A DNA stretch of 64,000 nt from Carboxylicivirga marina (GCF_016612505.1 NZ_JAENRR010000010.1:60304-124303), one strand, 5' to 3'; counted from the stretch's first letter, positions 17,351 through 25,271 are shown. Notes: generated by a model not told the origin, from the sequence alone. Program-made: numbers and translations.

Positions 17351-17386
17351 AATCTGCGATTAAGTTATTACTGCTAGTCTTTTACA

Positions 17387-17419
17387 TATCCCACCCTGCT
17401 TGTAGAGCATGGTGGGATA
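17387..17419 (+). terminator. Hairpin after the receiver-LuxR gene
   Basis: TATCCCACC-CTGCT and AGCAT-GGTGGGATA arms with a short loop, followed by a weak T-containing stretch. It probably separates the regulator transcript from the curlin promoter. Confidence 0.5.
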
Positions 17420-17462
17420 CTTGTGTTTACGGCTCTTTGTTAAGGCCGTTCGTATTGAGAAC

Positions 17463-17536
17463 TAAGTGTTTTTACGTAGCTGAAATGCATGTCGTAAAAC
17501 ACTTATTGAAAGTTATTTGGGTGTAGTGTAGCTTTG
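17463..17536 (+). promoter_or_regulatory. Curlin promoter with its own inverted repeat
   Basis: TAAGTGTTTTTACG (17463-17476) and CGTAAAACACTTA (17493-17505) form an inverted repeat that runs into the -33 box TTATTGA. The -7 box TAGCTTTG is at 17529-17536, a good match to TAnnTTTG. The -33 to -7 spacing equals that of the five dyad promoters, but the CCC-N5-GGG dyad is absent, so a different regulator or mode is implied. The predicted leader is about 85 nt. Confidence 0.65.
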
Positions 17537-17625
17537 TTTTGGTTCGAGTGTTTTTAGAATGTTTAAAACGAACTTTCAAATTAAGTTTATAACAGAGTAA
17601 CCATCTAATTCTAAAATTAAATGTC

Positions 17626-19527
17626 ATGAAAAAGTTAATTTTTATTATTTCAATGTGTATTGCTGTAACAGGGCTTATGGCGCAAAGTAATGCAGAAACG
17701 AGTCAAACAGGAGAAAATCAGACTGCGATTACAAATCAAACAGGAACCAATGAGGCTACTGTGACTCAAAGTACAGATGATGATTTTGAACAAACCGCAA
17801 CTGTAACACAAACGGGCGGTGCAGGGGGTGCCAATATTGCAAATGTAACTCAAACAGAAACAGGTTCAAATGGAGGTGCAAATCAAAATATTCCCAATAA
17901 TGCAACAGTTAATCAAAATGGATCAAGCAATGATGCAATGATAAGTCAGAGTGAGTCTGGTGGAGGTAACAAAGGTGCATTAAACACAACTATTACGCAA
18001 GAAGGAACTGGTAACGTTTCTAGTCAGACTTCTGTTGCGCCAGGCTATAATGGTGGTCATACCTTAGTAGGTATACAAGATGGGACAGGTAATCAATTAA
18101 CTCAATCAACTGATGGGGGTTATACTATAGATATTAGAGCTGAACAAGATGGTACATCAAACCAAGCAACTCAACGTGGGCATGGAAGTACTCATACTGA
18201 ATTAAAAGTGTATCAGAATGGTACTGGAAATATTGCGACTCAAGATGCGACAGGTAGCAATAATGGGTATTCATCAGCAGTAATTAAGATTGATCAGGAT
18301 GGTTTTAATAATGAGGCTGTTCAGAACTATACTGGTGATGGTTGGTCACATAAAAATAATGCTGAAATTGTTCAGAATAACACTTTAAGTACTGATGTTG
18401 GAAACTGGGCAAGTCAAATCGGAAATGGTAGAGATTTAAATGCGCAGACATATCAAACTGGTGATAATAACTTTGCAGAAACAGAACAGTGGGGAGAACG
18501 AAATTCAGCTGTGGTTACGCAATCAGGGGATGGAAATACAGTAGGTACTAGAAATCAACCTTCATCACTTGGTATTTTACAGGATGGAAACGACAATATT
18601 GTTAACATTGATCAAATTGGTAACAATAATACAGTTAGTCAGTTTCGACCAGAAAAGGACGTGTATGCTTCTCATATGCAGTTTGGAGACAGAAATAATA
18701 TGTCCATTACTCAATTAGGAAATGACCACGTTGTTGGTGAGGGTTCTTTCCCTTACAACGGAATCGATCAGAATGGAAATGATAATCAAGCCATAATTTT
18801 ACAACATGGTGGTAATGGTAATAAAATTGGGCGATTCAATCAATATGGAGATATGAACTTTGCTGATATTGAACAAACTGGTAGCAACAATATGATCATT
18901 GGTGCTAGACAATTAAGATTAGGAGGCGTTGTAACCAATAACTCTCTAATCATTAATCAACTGGGTGATGACAATAGGATTACTAATGCATATGAAGAAG
19001 GTCTTAGTATAATTGGTACAATTGATCAGATGGGTAATGGTAACACAGCTTCCTTGGAATTAAGCAGGACCAATGCTTTTGGTGATATTGATCAACTAGG
19101 AAATGGTAATGATGCTACAGTGAGTATTTGGAAAAGTGGTGTAGGGGACAATAATAGTGGTACAGTTACTCAAACTGGAGATGGAAATGTGGCATCACAG
19201 TATGTAAGGTCACATAGTTCAATATCAAGCGATAATACAATGTTGACGACGCAGTTGGGTAATGAGAACCACGCCTACACATACATTGAAGGCTCAGATA
19301 ATACCGCAACAACAGATCAGGATGGTATTGGTAATGTCTCAGCAGATATTTTTATTGTTGGATCAAATAATGAGGCAACGATATTGCAAACAGGCAATTT
19401 AAATGGGGCTTCCATTACACAGACGGGTGATTCAAACATTGGCTCTATAACCTCTAATGGTAATGGTCATTCAGGTTCAATCACACAAACTGGTGGAATG
19501 AATGAAGCTATAATAACTCAGAATTAA
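17626..19527 (+). CDS. Curlin-repeat amyloid subunit 1 (CsgA/CsgB-like, large)
   Basis: A 633-residue secreted protein (signal peptide ending GLMAQ) consisting almost entirely of about 30 curlin-type repeats with the core Q-x-G-x-x-N-x-A-x-x-x-Q, for example QTGTNEATVTQ, QDGTSNQATQ, QTGDGNVASQ and QTGNLNGASITQ. In curli each repeat forms one beta-strand-turn-strand rung with stacked Gln and Asn, and subunits polymerise outside the cell into amyloid. E. coli CsgA has five repeats, so this subunit is several times longer. Composition is very rich in N, Q, G and T. The leader just before the ATG (CTAATTCTAAAATTAAAT) is nearly repeated before the next gene. Confidence 0.92.
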   Translation: MKKLIFIISMCIAVTGLMAQSNAETSQTGENQTAITNQTGTNEATVTQSTDDDFEQTATVTQTGGAGGANIANVTQTETGSNGGANQNIPNNATVNQNGSSNDAMISQSESGGGNKGALNTTITQEGTGNVSSQTSVAPGYNGGHTLVGIQDGTGNQLTQSTDGGYTIDIRAEQDGTSNQATQRGHGSTHTELKVYQNGTGNIATQDATGSNNGYSSAVIKIDQDGFNNEAVQNYTGDGWSHKNNAEIVQNNTLSTDVGNWASQIGNGRDLNAQTYQTGDNNFAETEQWGERNSAVVTQSGDGNTVGTRNQPSSLGILQDGNDNIVNIDQIGNNNTVSQFRPEKDVYASHMQFGDRNNMSITQLGNDHVVGEGSFPYNGIDQNGNDNQAIILQHGGNGNKIGRFNQYGDMNFADIEQTGSNNMIIGARQLRLGGVVTNNSLIINQLGDDNRITNAYEEGLSIIGTIDQMGNGNTASLELSRTNAFGDIDQLGNGNDATVSIWKSGVGDNNSGTVTQTGDGNVASQYVRSHSSISSDNTMLTTQLGNENHAYTYIEGSDNTATTDQDGIGNVSADIFIVGSNNEATILQTGNLNGASITQTGDSNIGSITSNGNGHSGSITQTGGMNEAIITQN

Positions 19528-19549
19528 CTAATTCTAAAATTTAATTATC

Positions 19550-20593
19550 ATGAAAAAAGTAGTTTTTCTTTTAAGTATGTTGGTTTGTGCTGGTCTAGTA
19601 ATGGCACAGAATTCAGGCAATGAGGCAGATATTGAGCAGTATGGTTCTAATATTGCTGAGATTGAACAAACAGGATCAGATAATGATGCGGATATTATCC
19701 AAGGAAGCTTGGCGACGCCTGTAACTAACAATAAGGTTCCAACAAATGCTGGAGATTGGAAAGGAGGAGCATTTATAGAGCAAATTGGGGATGATAATAC
19801 AGCATCGATTACTATGCAAGGTGGCGGAAATAATGGATCGAGTATTTATCAGGATGGAGATGATAATGAAGGACATCAGGATATTGGTACATCTCAAACA
19901 ATTGGAACTTCTTGGGATTTAATGGGGCTTGATTTAGATCAGATTGGAAACAATAATATGGCAACCCAAAGAACAGTTAGAAGTTTTGGAAGTGCAGGTG
20001 TAAAACGAATGTTTGTTATTCAAGAAGGTGATTATAATGTGGCTACTCAACTAAGTGTGGGAGGTTATAGTAATAATCAAAGCATAACACAAACAGGAAA
20101 CAACAATAATAATGCAACTGTTAGTGGTAATGTTTTTGATATTAGCGCAACAACGTTAGGCAATCCTTTGGACCTCCCATTTAAGATGAGTAATGGAAGT
20201 ACAGATGTTTCTGGTGATTATACTCAGTATTCAAATCAAATGTTTGGTAATGCTGTTATTAATGTTACTGGCGATAATAACAACACCTATCAATATCAGG
20301 AATATTCAGTGTGGTCGGTTAGTGGAAGAAATGATGCCTGGATTGATATTATTGGGGACAATAATGATGTAGTCCAAGGACAGCTTGGTGAGTATAATGA
20401 CTCTGATATTGATATTGATGGCAATGGTAATGTCGTTACTACAAGTCAATTTGGTGATTCGAATATAATTGATGTTGATCTTGTAGGAGGTAGTACTAAC
20501 TGTGTCGTGGGAATTGAACAAACTGGTAATTCTCATTCGGCTACTGTTTATCAGAGTGGAGCTTCAAACTTTGCAAAGATTATTCAGCAATAG
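19550..20593 (+). CDS. Curlin-repeat amyloid subunit 2
   Basis: A 347-residue secreted protein (signal peptide ending LVMAQ) with about a dozen curlin-type repeats (QTGSDNDADIIQ, QDGDDNEGHQ, QLGEYNDSDIDIDGNGN, QSGASNFAKIIQQ). A central stretch (about 200-235) breaks the repeat pattern, and one Cys lies near the C-terminus (STNCVVGIEQ). It starts 22 bp after subunit 1 and shares its leader sequence, so the pair arose by gene duplication and is co-transcribed. Whether it is a major or minor subunit cannot be told from sequence. Confidence 0.9.
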   Translation: MKKVVFLLSMLVCAGLVMAQNSGNEADIEQYGSNIAEIEQTGSDNDADIIQGSLATPVTNNKVPTNAGDWKGGAFIEQIGDDNTASITMQGGGNNGSSIYQDGDDNEGHQDIGTSQTIGTSWDLMGLDLDQIGNNNMATQRTVRSFGSAGVKRMFVIQEGDYNVATQLSVGGYSNNQSITQTGNNNNNATVSGNVFDISATTLGNPLDLPFKMSNGSTDVSGDYTQYSNQMFGNAVINVTGDNNNTYQYQEYSVWSVSGRNDAWIDIIGDNNDVVQGQLGEYNDSDIDIDGNGNVVTTSQFGDSNIIDVDLVGGSTNCVVGIEQTGNSHSATVYQSGASNFAKIIQQ

Positions 20594-20610
20594 TCAGGTA
20601 AATATAATCG

Positions 20611-20650
20611 TAAGCCCTGGTTTGTCAGATAGTGATAAACCAAGGCTTAA
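20611..20650 (+). promoter_or_regulatory. Intercistronic hairpin between curlin subunits 2 and 3
   Basis: TAAGCC-C-TGGTTT-G-TCA pairs with TGA-T-AAACCA-A-GGCTTA across a short loop. It is followed by A residues, not T, and ends 11 bp before the ATG of subunit 3. A processing or mRNA-stability element, or a block to ribosome access, fits better than a terminator. Confidence 0.6.
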
Positions 20651-20661
20651 AAAATAATTCC

Positions 20662-21324
20662 ATGAAACGATATCTGTTTATATTATTTGTTTTTATTGCT
20701 ATAATGCCATCGGTAAGTGCTCAGGATATTCAGCCGGATGCATGCAAGTCCATTGAAGCTGAAATAGAACAAGTGGCTGCTACGCAGGTTTTTAATGATT
20801 ATACATTAATTGAACAGCTTGGAGAAACCAACCATGTGCAAATTATTCAACAGAGTTTAGAGAAAGATTTGAATGTCATTTTAACTGGTCAGGATGGAGC
20901 TAATAACAATGGTTACATCCATCAATCCGGTTATAAGCATGCAACAGGTTTGCGGCAAGATGGAACCAATAATGAAGCCAATTTATGGTCAGAAGGACAG
21001 TTGACTTTGACTGTGGTTCATCAGGAAGGAGAAGGTAATATTCTCAATAGTTTTATTGATAATCAAGGTTATTTACCTAAAGCAGCTGCTATACAGCAAA
21101 AAGGGAATGGTAACTCGATAGAGTTAGCGTTGATAGGCAATGGCTATTTTAATGCATCTTTTCCTAAAGCGGCTGTAATTACACAAGAAGGTGATAATCA
21201 TGAGTTATCGGCTAAACTGGAATCCTTTGGTTCGCCAATTCTTATAGAGCAACAAGCTGGCTTTGGTGGTGAGGGTATGAAAGTGAATATTTCCAATTCT
21301 GATTTTTATTTTCCGACGAAATAA
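20662..21324 (+). CDS. Short curlin-like protein 3 (possible nucleator or minor subunit)
   Basis: A 220-residue secreted protein (signal peptide ending VSAQ) with about six degenerate curlin repeats (EQLGETNHVQIIQ, GQDGANNNGYIHQSG, RQDGTNNEANL, QQKGNGNSIELAL, TQEGDNHELSAK). The N-terminus of the mature part has a single Cys (DACKSIEAEIEQ), and the repeats are less regular than in subunits 1 and 2. The ATG at 20662 is chosen over an in-frame upstream codon at 20632 because it opens directly on the signal peptide MKRYLFILFVF. By analogy with CsgB it might nucleate or anchor the fibre; this is inference from size and position. Confidence 0.8.
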   Translation: MKRYLFILFVFIAIMPSVSAQDIQPDACKSIEAEIEQVAATQVFNDYTLIEQLGETNHVQIIQQSLEKDLNVILTGQDGANNNGYIHQSGYKHATGLRQDGTNNEANLWSEGQLTLTVVHQEGEGNILNSFIDNQGYLPKAAAIQQKGNGNSIELALIGNGYFNASFPKAAVITQEGDNHELSAKLESFGSPILIEQQAGFGGEGMKVNISNSDFYFPTK

Positions 21325-21330
21325 ACATAC

Positions 21331-21398
21331 GCATCTTATAAAGTAATTATGACGTGTTGATGTTTTAGGTCAGTCCCGCAATGGCGTGACTTTTTAAT
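21331..21398 (+). terminator. Conserved terminator module M1 after the curlin operon
   Basis: A 68-bp block resembling 25374-25441 and 26947-27015. All three share GCATCTT/ACATCTT, then TGATG..TGTTTTAGGT-n-AG, then a CCCGC..GGCG-type hairpin and T residues. This copy has the weakest hairpin (AGTCCCGC-AAT-GGCGTGACT). Each M block is followed within about 10-30 bp by the 47-bp palindrome. Confidence 0.65.
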
Positions 21399-21409
21399 TA
21401 AGAAATTTT

Positions 21410-21456
21410 ACGGATGACATCTTTACTGGCAGTTTGTTAATAAAGATGTCATCCGT
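21410..21456. repeat. 47-bp palindrome P1
   Basis: Arms ACGGATGACATCTTTA and TAAAGATGTCATCCGT around a loop containing GGCAGTTTGTT. Compared with the other copies, the central T-A pair of the arm is flipped to A-T on both sides, a compensatory change that keeps the stem. Confidence 0.9.
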
Positions 21457-21491
21457 TTCTTATCACTTCTTTTGGGTGCAATCGATTAACC

Positions 21492-21629
21492 GCTCATGTG
21501 ATAGCCTCTTCATTGTACATCGGGGAGTCACTTCTCTGTACATGGGGGAGCCTCTTCAGTGCTCACTGAAGCGACACCCACATGCTCGTGTGATAGTCTG
21601 TTAAGTATTCGAGTGATAGCTACTTCGCC
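21492..21629. repeat. Six degenerate 23-bp tandem units
   Basis: Units start at 21492, 21515, 21538, 21561, 21584 and 21607, each 23 bp with the general form GCTCATGTGATAGCCTCTTCAGT. The fourth unit is the most diverged. They lead into a 27-bp stretch and palindrome P2. The last two units plus this stretch recur at 24554-24627 before palindrome P3. The period is not a multiple of three and there is no ORF. Confidence 0.8.
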
Positions 21630-21656
21630 AGCCTGTCCGGGTTATCAAAAGCACAG

Positions 21657-21703
21657 ACGGATGTCATCTTTATTTGCAGTTGGTTAATAAAGATGACATC
21701 CGT
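21657..21703. repeat. 47-bp palindrome P2
   Basis: Arms ACGGATGTCATCTTTATT and AATAAAGATGACATCCGT, perfectly complementary over 18 bp, with an 11-nt loop TGCAGTTGGTT. Confidence 0.92.
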
Positions 21704-21817
21704 TTAATTTCAGGATAATAAGATAGGTGAGCTTTTTTGATTCTGTTACGGGTTATATATCAATTACTAGCATGTCTTTGCCATGTTTTTAGCAATGTTT
21801 ATCCAAGATTATTTAGG

Positions 21818-21867
21818 AATACCCATTTGGGGTTATTGAGCTTAGTAGCTTATCTCAATACTTTTAC
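21818..21867 (+). promoter_or_regulatory. Dyad promoter B, upstream of the second luxR gene
   Basis: AATACCCATTTGGGGTTATT (21818-21837), -33 TTATTG and -7 TACTTTTAC (21859-21867), with the same 29-bp offset as the other four copies. The predicted leader before the ATG at 22066 is about 190 nt. Confidence 0.75.
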
Positions 21868-22065
21868 AAAACACACTACAAACTATAAGCCTTAGTCCTT
21901 TAGTGTATTCTAATGTGTCTTTGTTAATAAGTTTTGTTTTTGAAATAGCTCTTAGCTGACGGTAATAAGCTAAAGAGAGATAATAGTGTGTTGTAAGTGT
22001 AAGGCATTTATTGAGTTGGCTGTTGTAAGAAGTTGAAATTTATATGCTAAATAGTTAATATAGTT

Positions 22066-22779
22066 ATGGAAACTACAGAGTTATATAAGGTTAAGTTACT
22101 TGAAGTAAGAGAAGAATCTAAATTATCACATTATCAAGCTGTTTTGGATGATTTTAAAGCAACTAATCCCTTCTTAACTCAAATGGAATTATTCTATCAA
22201 CCTGGTCTTTTTATCTATAATACGAGTGGGGGTGTTCTCGAATATGCTGATACTGTTTTTTTGACCAGCCACCAGATTTATAATCAGCCATTGAACTACT
22301 CACCTATCCGCAGACTGTTGCAAAAGCGTATAAAACAGAGTGAAATTGATAAGCTCACAAAATTGGATGGTGGTATCCAGATAAAGAGTAAAAATAACTT
22401 TGTTAGTACTATCGTTAATGTTGATAATGCTGATGGCAGTAAAGACCATTTTTACATTCTTTTAGTCAAATGCAAGGACTTACTGAAAAGCGAAAACCTG
22501 CACATTGGAATCTTGTTTAAACTGACTGCAACTGATGAGGAAGATGACCTGCGTTCCAATATGTATGCTGCCTATAAAAAGCGATTGATGGATTTATCCC
22601 AGCGAGAGCTAGAAGTATTAAAATCCATAGTAGAAGGCAATACGGATGCTGAAATAGCAGGCAGTTTATGCATCAGTATATTTACGGCTAAAAAACACCG
22701 TAAAAACATTCTAAAAAAACTTCAAGTAAAGAACACCGCCTATTTGGCTTATATGGTGGGCAAAGCCAATTTATTTTAA
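22066..22779 (+). CDS. LuxR-type transcriptional regulator (paralogue 2)
   Basis: A 237-residue regulator with the same layout as the gene at 12239: a PAS-like N-terminal domain (GLFIYNTSGGVLEYADTVF) and a C-terminal LuxR helix-turn-helix (LSQRELEVLKSIVEG, DAEIAGSLCISIFTAKKHRKN, LKKLQVKNTAYL). It has no receiver domain. It is itself preceded by dyad promoter B, so autoregulation or cross-regulation by its paralogue is plausible: CCC-N5-GGG is a two-fold dyad of the size bound by dimeric LuxR-type helix-turn-helix domains. The pairing of protein and site is inference. No clear terminator follows. Confidence 0.85.
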   Translation: METTELYKVKLLEVREESKLSHYQAVLDDFKATNPFLTQMELFYQPGLFIYNTSGGVLEYADTVFLTSHQIYNQPLNYSPIRRLLQKRIKQSEIDKLTKLDGGIQIKSKNNFVSTIVNVDNADGSKDHFYILLVKCKDLLKSENLHIGILFKLTATDEEDDLRSNMYAAYKKRLMDLSQRELEVLKSIVEGNTDAEIAGSLCISIFTAKKHRKNILKKLQVKNTAYLAYMVGKANLF

Positions 22780-22874
22780 ATCGCAGTACACCTTTTCGCA
22801 ACATTGTTCATTAAATCCTACGGTCGTAAACAATAGGGTTAATGATATTATTGTATAAATACTTGACATTTTAA

Positions 22875-22924
22875 TATAGCCCTTTGGGGTAATTGAATTC
22901 GCTAAAAGCTCATCTTAATTTTAC
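22875..22924 (+). promoter_or_regulatory. Dyad promoter C, upstream of the TQGFWKNH lipoprotein
   Basis: TATAGCCCTTTGGGGTAATT (22875-22894), -33 TAATTG and -7 TAATTTTAC (22916-22924), same spacing as the other copies. The bases between the boxes (GCTAAAAGCTCATCT) also resemble promoter A. The predicted leader is about 90 nt. Confidence 0.7.
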
Positions 22925-23019
22925 ACCTCTTAACATTTGGTTACAATATTTTATGGACAACACTTTAGCAAAGTATACCAATTGTTATGAGCACATATAT
23001 TAATCTTAAAGTAAATGTT

Positions 23020-24456
23020 ATGAGAAAAATTGTATGGTTACTAGCAGCGTTTGCACTAGTAGTAAGTAGTTGTAATGAGAAAGTTGATGGACCAAGAGAA
23101 CAATCTATTGAAATATCATTTGATGTTAATCAATTAGGTTTTTCCACCCAATTAAAAAGTGGGCAAGAAAATGTGCCAATATGCCAGGATATTGAGATAG
23201 AGCGATTAGAGTATGCACAATTTAAGCTTAAGTATAAAGTGATTGATGATAATGGAAGAGAGCAGTTTATTGAATCACCTTATACTTCATTGCTTACCTG
23301 GATTAATGGTAAATTGGTTACTCAACCAATTAAGTTAGCTATTCCAGATGGAGATGTTCAAATGTTCTGTATTACAGAGTTTTTTATATTTGAAGATATC
23401 AATGATAATGCAATATATGATCCGGACTTTGCTGATAATAATGGAAGAACAGATGTTATTTTAAGAGCGGCACCTAATAAGTATAGTCGTTATTATGATT
23501 TGGTAATTGACTCGCATTGTTTGGATTTGTGTTTTGATGTTGAAAGTTTCAAAAAGTTTGAATTTGAAATTGATGTCCTTTGTTTTGAGGATTTAGATTA
23601 CGACAGTTTTGGATTTGCATGGTTCGATCTAAACCTTATTAAGATCGAAAGAATGTGTTGGTTTGGCGATCTTTGTATTGGCGCTAATTCAGATATTTAT
23701 GCAAGTCAAAATTCTGGCTATGGTTCTAGTATTCTTTTTGATATGCCAGCAGTTATGAAAGTAGAACTTTTTAAGAAGGTGGGAGATAACTTTCAACCTA
23801 TCTTAAAAGGAGGATATCCATTGGTGTTTTCAAATAAGGATGGTTATGATCCTGATACAGGTACATGTATGGAAGTCTTTTGGCCAAATGATGAATCTGT
23901 AGATGAATGTTTCCGTCTGGAATATTCAGTTTGGAAACTAAAAGAAAGTGGAGATTTTGGATGGGTTTATATGGACGCCATTGAGTATTGTGAAGAAGCT
24001 TTTGGAGGTGATGTCTCTGTTGAAACTGCTTTCTGGGAAGGCTATTTAGGCTCTGATGGTGTATTCGATTTTGTAGTAGGTACATGTTTTGAAGATCCAG
24101 AAATTACTTCAACAGGCAGTGGCTGTACCCGTACACAAGGTTTCTGGAAAAATCATTTCGATTTATGGTCAGACAAGGCTGATGCTTTAGTATATTTAGG
24201 GATTTTAAATGATCCGCCTAAAGGGGATATGGAGAAAATTTTAAAGAAACAATACATTGCAGCTATGTTAAATGTAATGATTAATGGTGTTATACTAAGT
24301 GATAGTGAATGTACTGATGTCAAGATTGCCTATGATAAAGCAGTTGCTCATTTTAGTGGCGGTGCGCAAATTCCAGTGGGTGAGTTGGAAGGAGTGAAGG
24401 ATGTACTTGATGCATTTAATAATGGTGATTATGAATGTTATTCTCATTGTAATTAG
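23020..24456 (+). CDS. Lipoprotein with TQGFWKNH motif
   Basis: A 478-residue lipoprotein. The ATG at 23020 gives a clean lipoprotein signal (MRKIVWLLAAFALVVSSC, Cys18); an in-frame ATG at 22987 would add 11 unneeded residues. The mature protein is acidic and rich in Cys, Asp and Phe, with repeated CFD/CFE patches (CLDLCFDVESF, CFEDLDYDSF, CWFGDLCIG). The segment CTRTQGFWKNH (about 365-375) is a motif I know from many secreted surface proteins of unknown role. I recognise no enzyme domain. Dyad promoter C ties it to csgE and the lipoprotein at 25799, suggesting a co-expressed surface component. Confidence 0.75.
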   Translation: MRKIVWLLAAFALVVSSCNEKVDGPREQSIEISFDVNQLGFSTQLKSGQENVPICQDIEIERLEYAQFKLKYKVIDDNGREQFIESPYTSLLTWINGKLVTQPIKLAIPDGDVQMFCITEFFIFEDINDNAIYDPDFADNNGRTDVILRAAPNKYSRYYDLVIDSHCLDLCFDVESFKKFEFEIDVLCFEDLDYDSFGFAWFDLNLIKIERMCWFGDLCIGANSDIYASQNSGYGSSILFDMPAVMKVELFKKVGDNFQPILKGGYPLVFSNKDGYDPDTGTCMEVFWPNDESVDECFRLEYSVWKLKESGDFGWVYMDAIEYCEEAFGGDVSVETAFWEGYLGSDGVFDFVVGTCFEDPEITSTGSGCTRTQGFWKNHFDLWSDKADALVYLGILNDPPKGDMEKILKKQYIAAMLNVMINGVILSDSECTDVKIAYDKAVAHFSGGAQIPVGELEGVKDVLDAFNNGDYECYSHCN

Positions 24457-24475
24457 GAGAGATCTTCTTACTAGT

Positions 24476-24503
24476 AAAAGCCGGCATATGCCGGTTTTTT
24501 TTT
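24476..24503 (+). terminator. Rho-independent terminator after the TQGFWKNH lipoprotein
   Basis: AAAGCCGGCATATGCCGGTTT hairpin followed by a long T run. Confidence 0.92.
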
Positions 24504-24553
24504 ACACTCGTAATTCTGGTTCCAACTAATGAATCACCCGATTAAAACACAAT

Positions 24554-24627
24554 CACTCGTGTAATAGCCTGTTAAGTGTTCGTGTGACAGCTACTTCGTC
24601 AGCCTGTTCAGGTTATCAAAAGCACAA
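24554..24627. repeat. Second copy of the 23-bp units plus linker
   Basis: Two 23-bp units (ACTCGTGTAATAGCCTGTTAAGT and its neighbour) and the linker AGCCTGTTCAGGTTATCAAA directly precede palindrome P3, matching 21584-21656 before P2 with only a few differences. Confidence 0.85.
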
Positions 24628-24674
24628 ACGGATGTCATCTTTATTAGCAGTTGGTTAATAAAGATGACATCCGT
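24628..24674. repeat. 47-bp palindrome P3
   Basis: Arms ACGGATGTCATCTTTATT and AATAAAGATGACATCCGT, loop AGCAGTTGGTT; nearly identical to P2. Confidence 0.92.
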
Positions 24675-24727
24675 ATTTATACCTGTAGTTTTAGGTTAAC
24701 TCTGTGAGAAAAAAAAGGTAATAAATC

Positions 24728-24893
24728 AATCCCCCTCCCTCCGCGATTGCGGAGTGCTTCCCCTTTAAAAAAGGTGGAGAAGGATTTACAGCTTGCAAAA
24801 AATTACCACGCACCTGTCTTCCCTTTGCCCTTAGGCAGGGGAAGTACCACGTCTAAGGCGTGGTGATGGGGGTGTTTTATACATTTTGCCAAT
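24728..24893. repeat. Dispersed CCCCTC-type intergenic repeats, copy R3
   Basis: Two adjoining palindromic blocks: CCTCCGCGATTGCGGAG with flanking CCCCTCC and CTTCCCC, then TACCACGTCTAAGGCGTGGT near TGGGGGTGTT. They are related in style to R1, R2 and R4. Confidence 0.65.
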
Positions 24894-25183
24894 AGCGTCC
24901 TAAATGATTTTATTCTATGCTCTAAACTTCTTGTTACGAACCGGCCTCAGCCGGTAAACCAAAAAACAAGTTTGATTTGACGGTTAAGAATCGATTTTTG
25001 TTTGAGACTTTTTGAGGAATGAGAAAAGTTGAGTTTAATCGATTTTAGTCAATCGAACGTAGCTTTTTTGAGTGAAGCGGGTGTAGCCTTGATGCTTTTT
25101 CCTTAGTTTTTGACATCAAGATCAAAAAGTAAGTCGGGTTTGGGCGGATAGCCCAAGCGATGAAATTAATTAGGACAATATTG
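24891..25183. repeat. 292-bp dispersed repeat, copy D2
   Basis: Second copy of the repeat at 7194-7485. This copy has better preserved internal palindromes (CCGGCCTCAGCCGG, AATCGATTTT with CGATTTTAGTC, GGCGGATAGCCCAAGCG), so it may be closer to the ancestral form. No ORF. Confidence 0.85.
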
Positions 25184-25191
25184 ACATTTTG

Positions 25192-25213
25192 CTATTAAAG
25201 ATGTCATCTATTT
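25192..25213. repeat. Half-copy of the 47-bp palindrome
   Basis: TATTAAAGATGTCATCTATT matches the loop edge and 3' arm of P1 but has no 5' arm. It lies 7 bp before dyad promoter E, as if an upstream part was deleted. Confidence 0.5.
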
Positions 25214-25219
25214 TATTAT

Positions 25220-25269
25220 AATACCCCTTTATGGTAATTGTTTGAAAAGAGCAAGTCTGCTAACTTTAT
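25220..25269 (+). promoter_or_regulatory. Dyad promoter E, with no gene downstream
   Basis: AATACCCCTTTATGGTAATT (25220-25239), -33 TAATTG and -7 TAACTTTAT (25261-25269), the same 50-bp frame as A-D. One G of the right half-site is changed to T. The only downstream feature before terminator module M2 is a 16-codon ATG frame at 25288-25338, which I do not count as a gene. Confidence 0.65.
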
Positions 25270-25271
25270 CG

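Noticed and set aside
17451..17480. Sixth copy of the CCC-N5-GGG dyad before the curlin genes
   Set aside because: Only the -33 TTATTGA and the spacing match; the CCC and GGG half-sites are absent.
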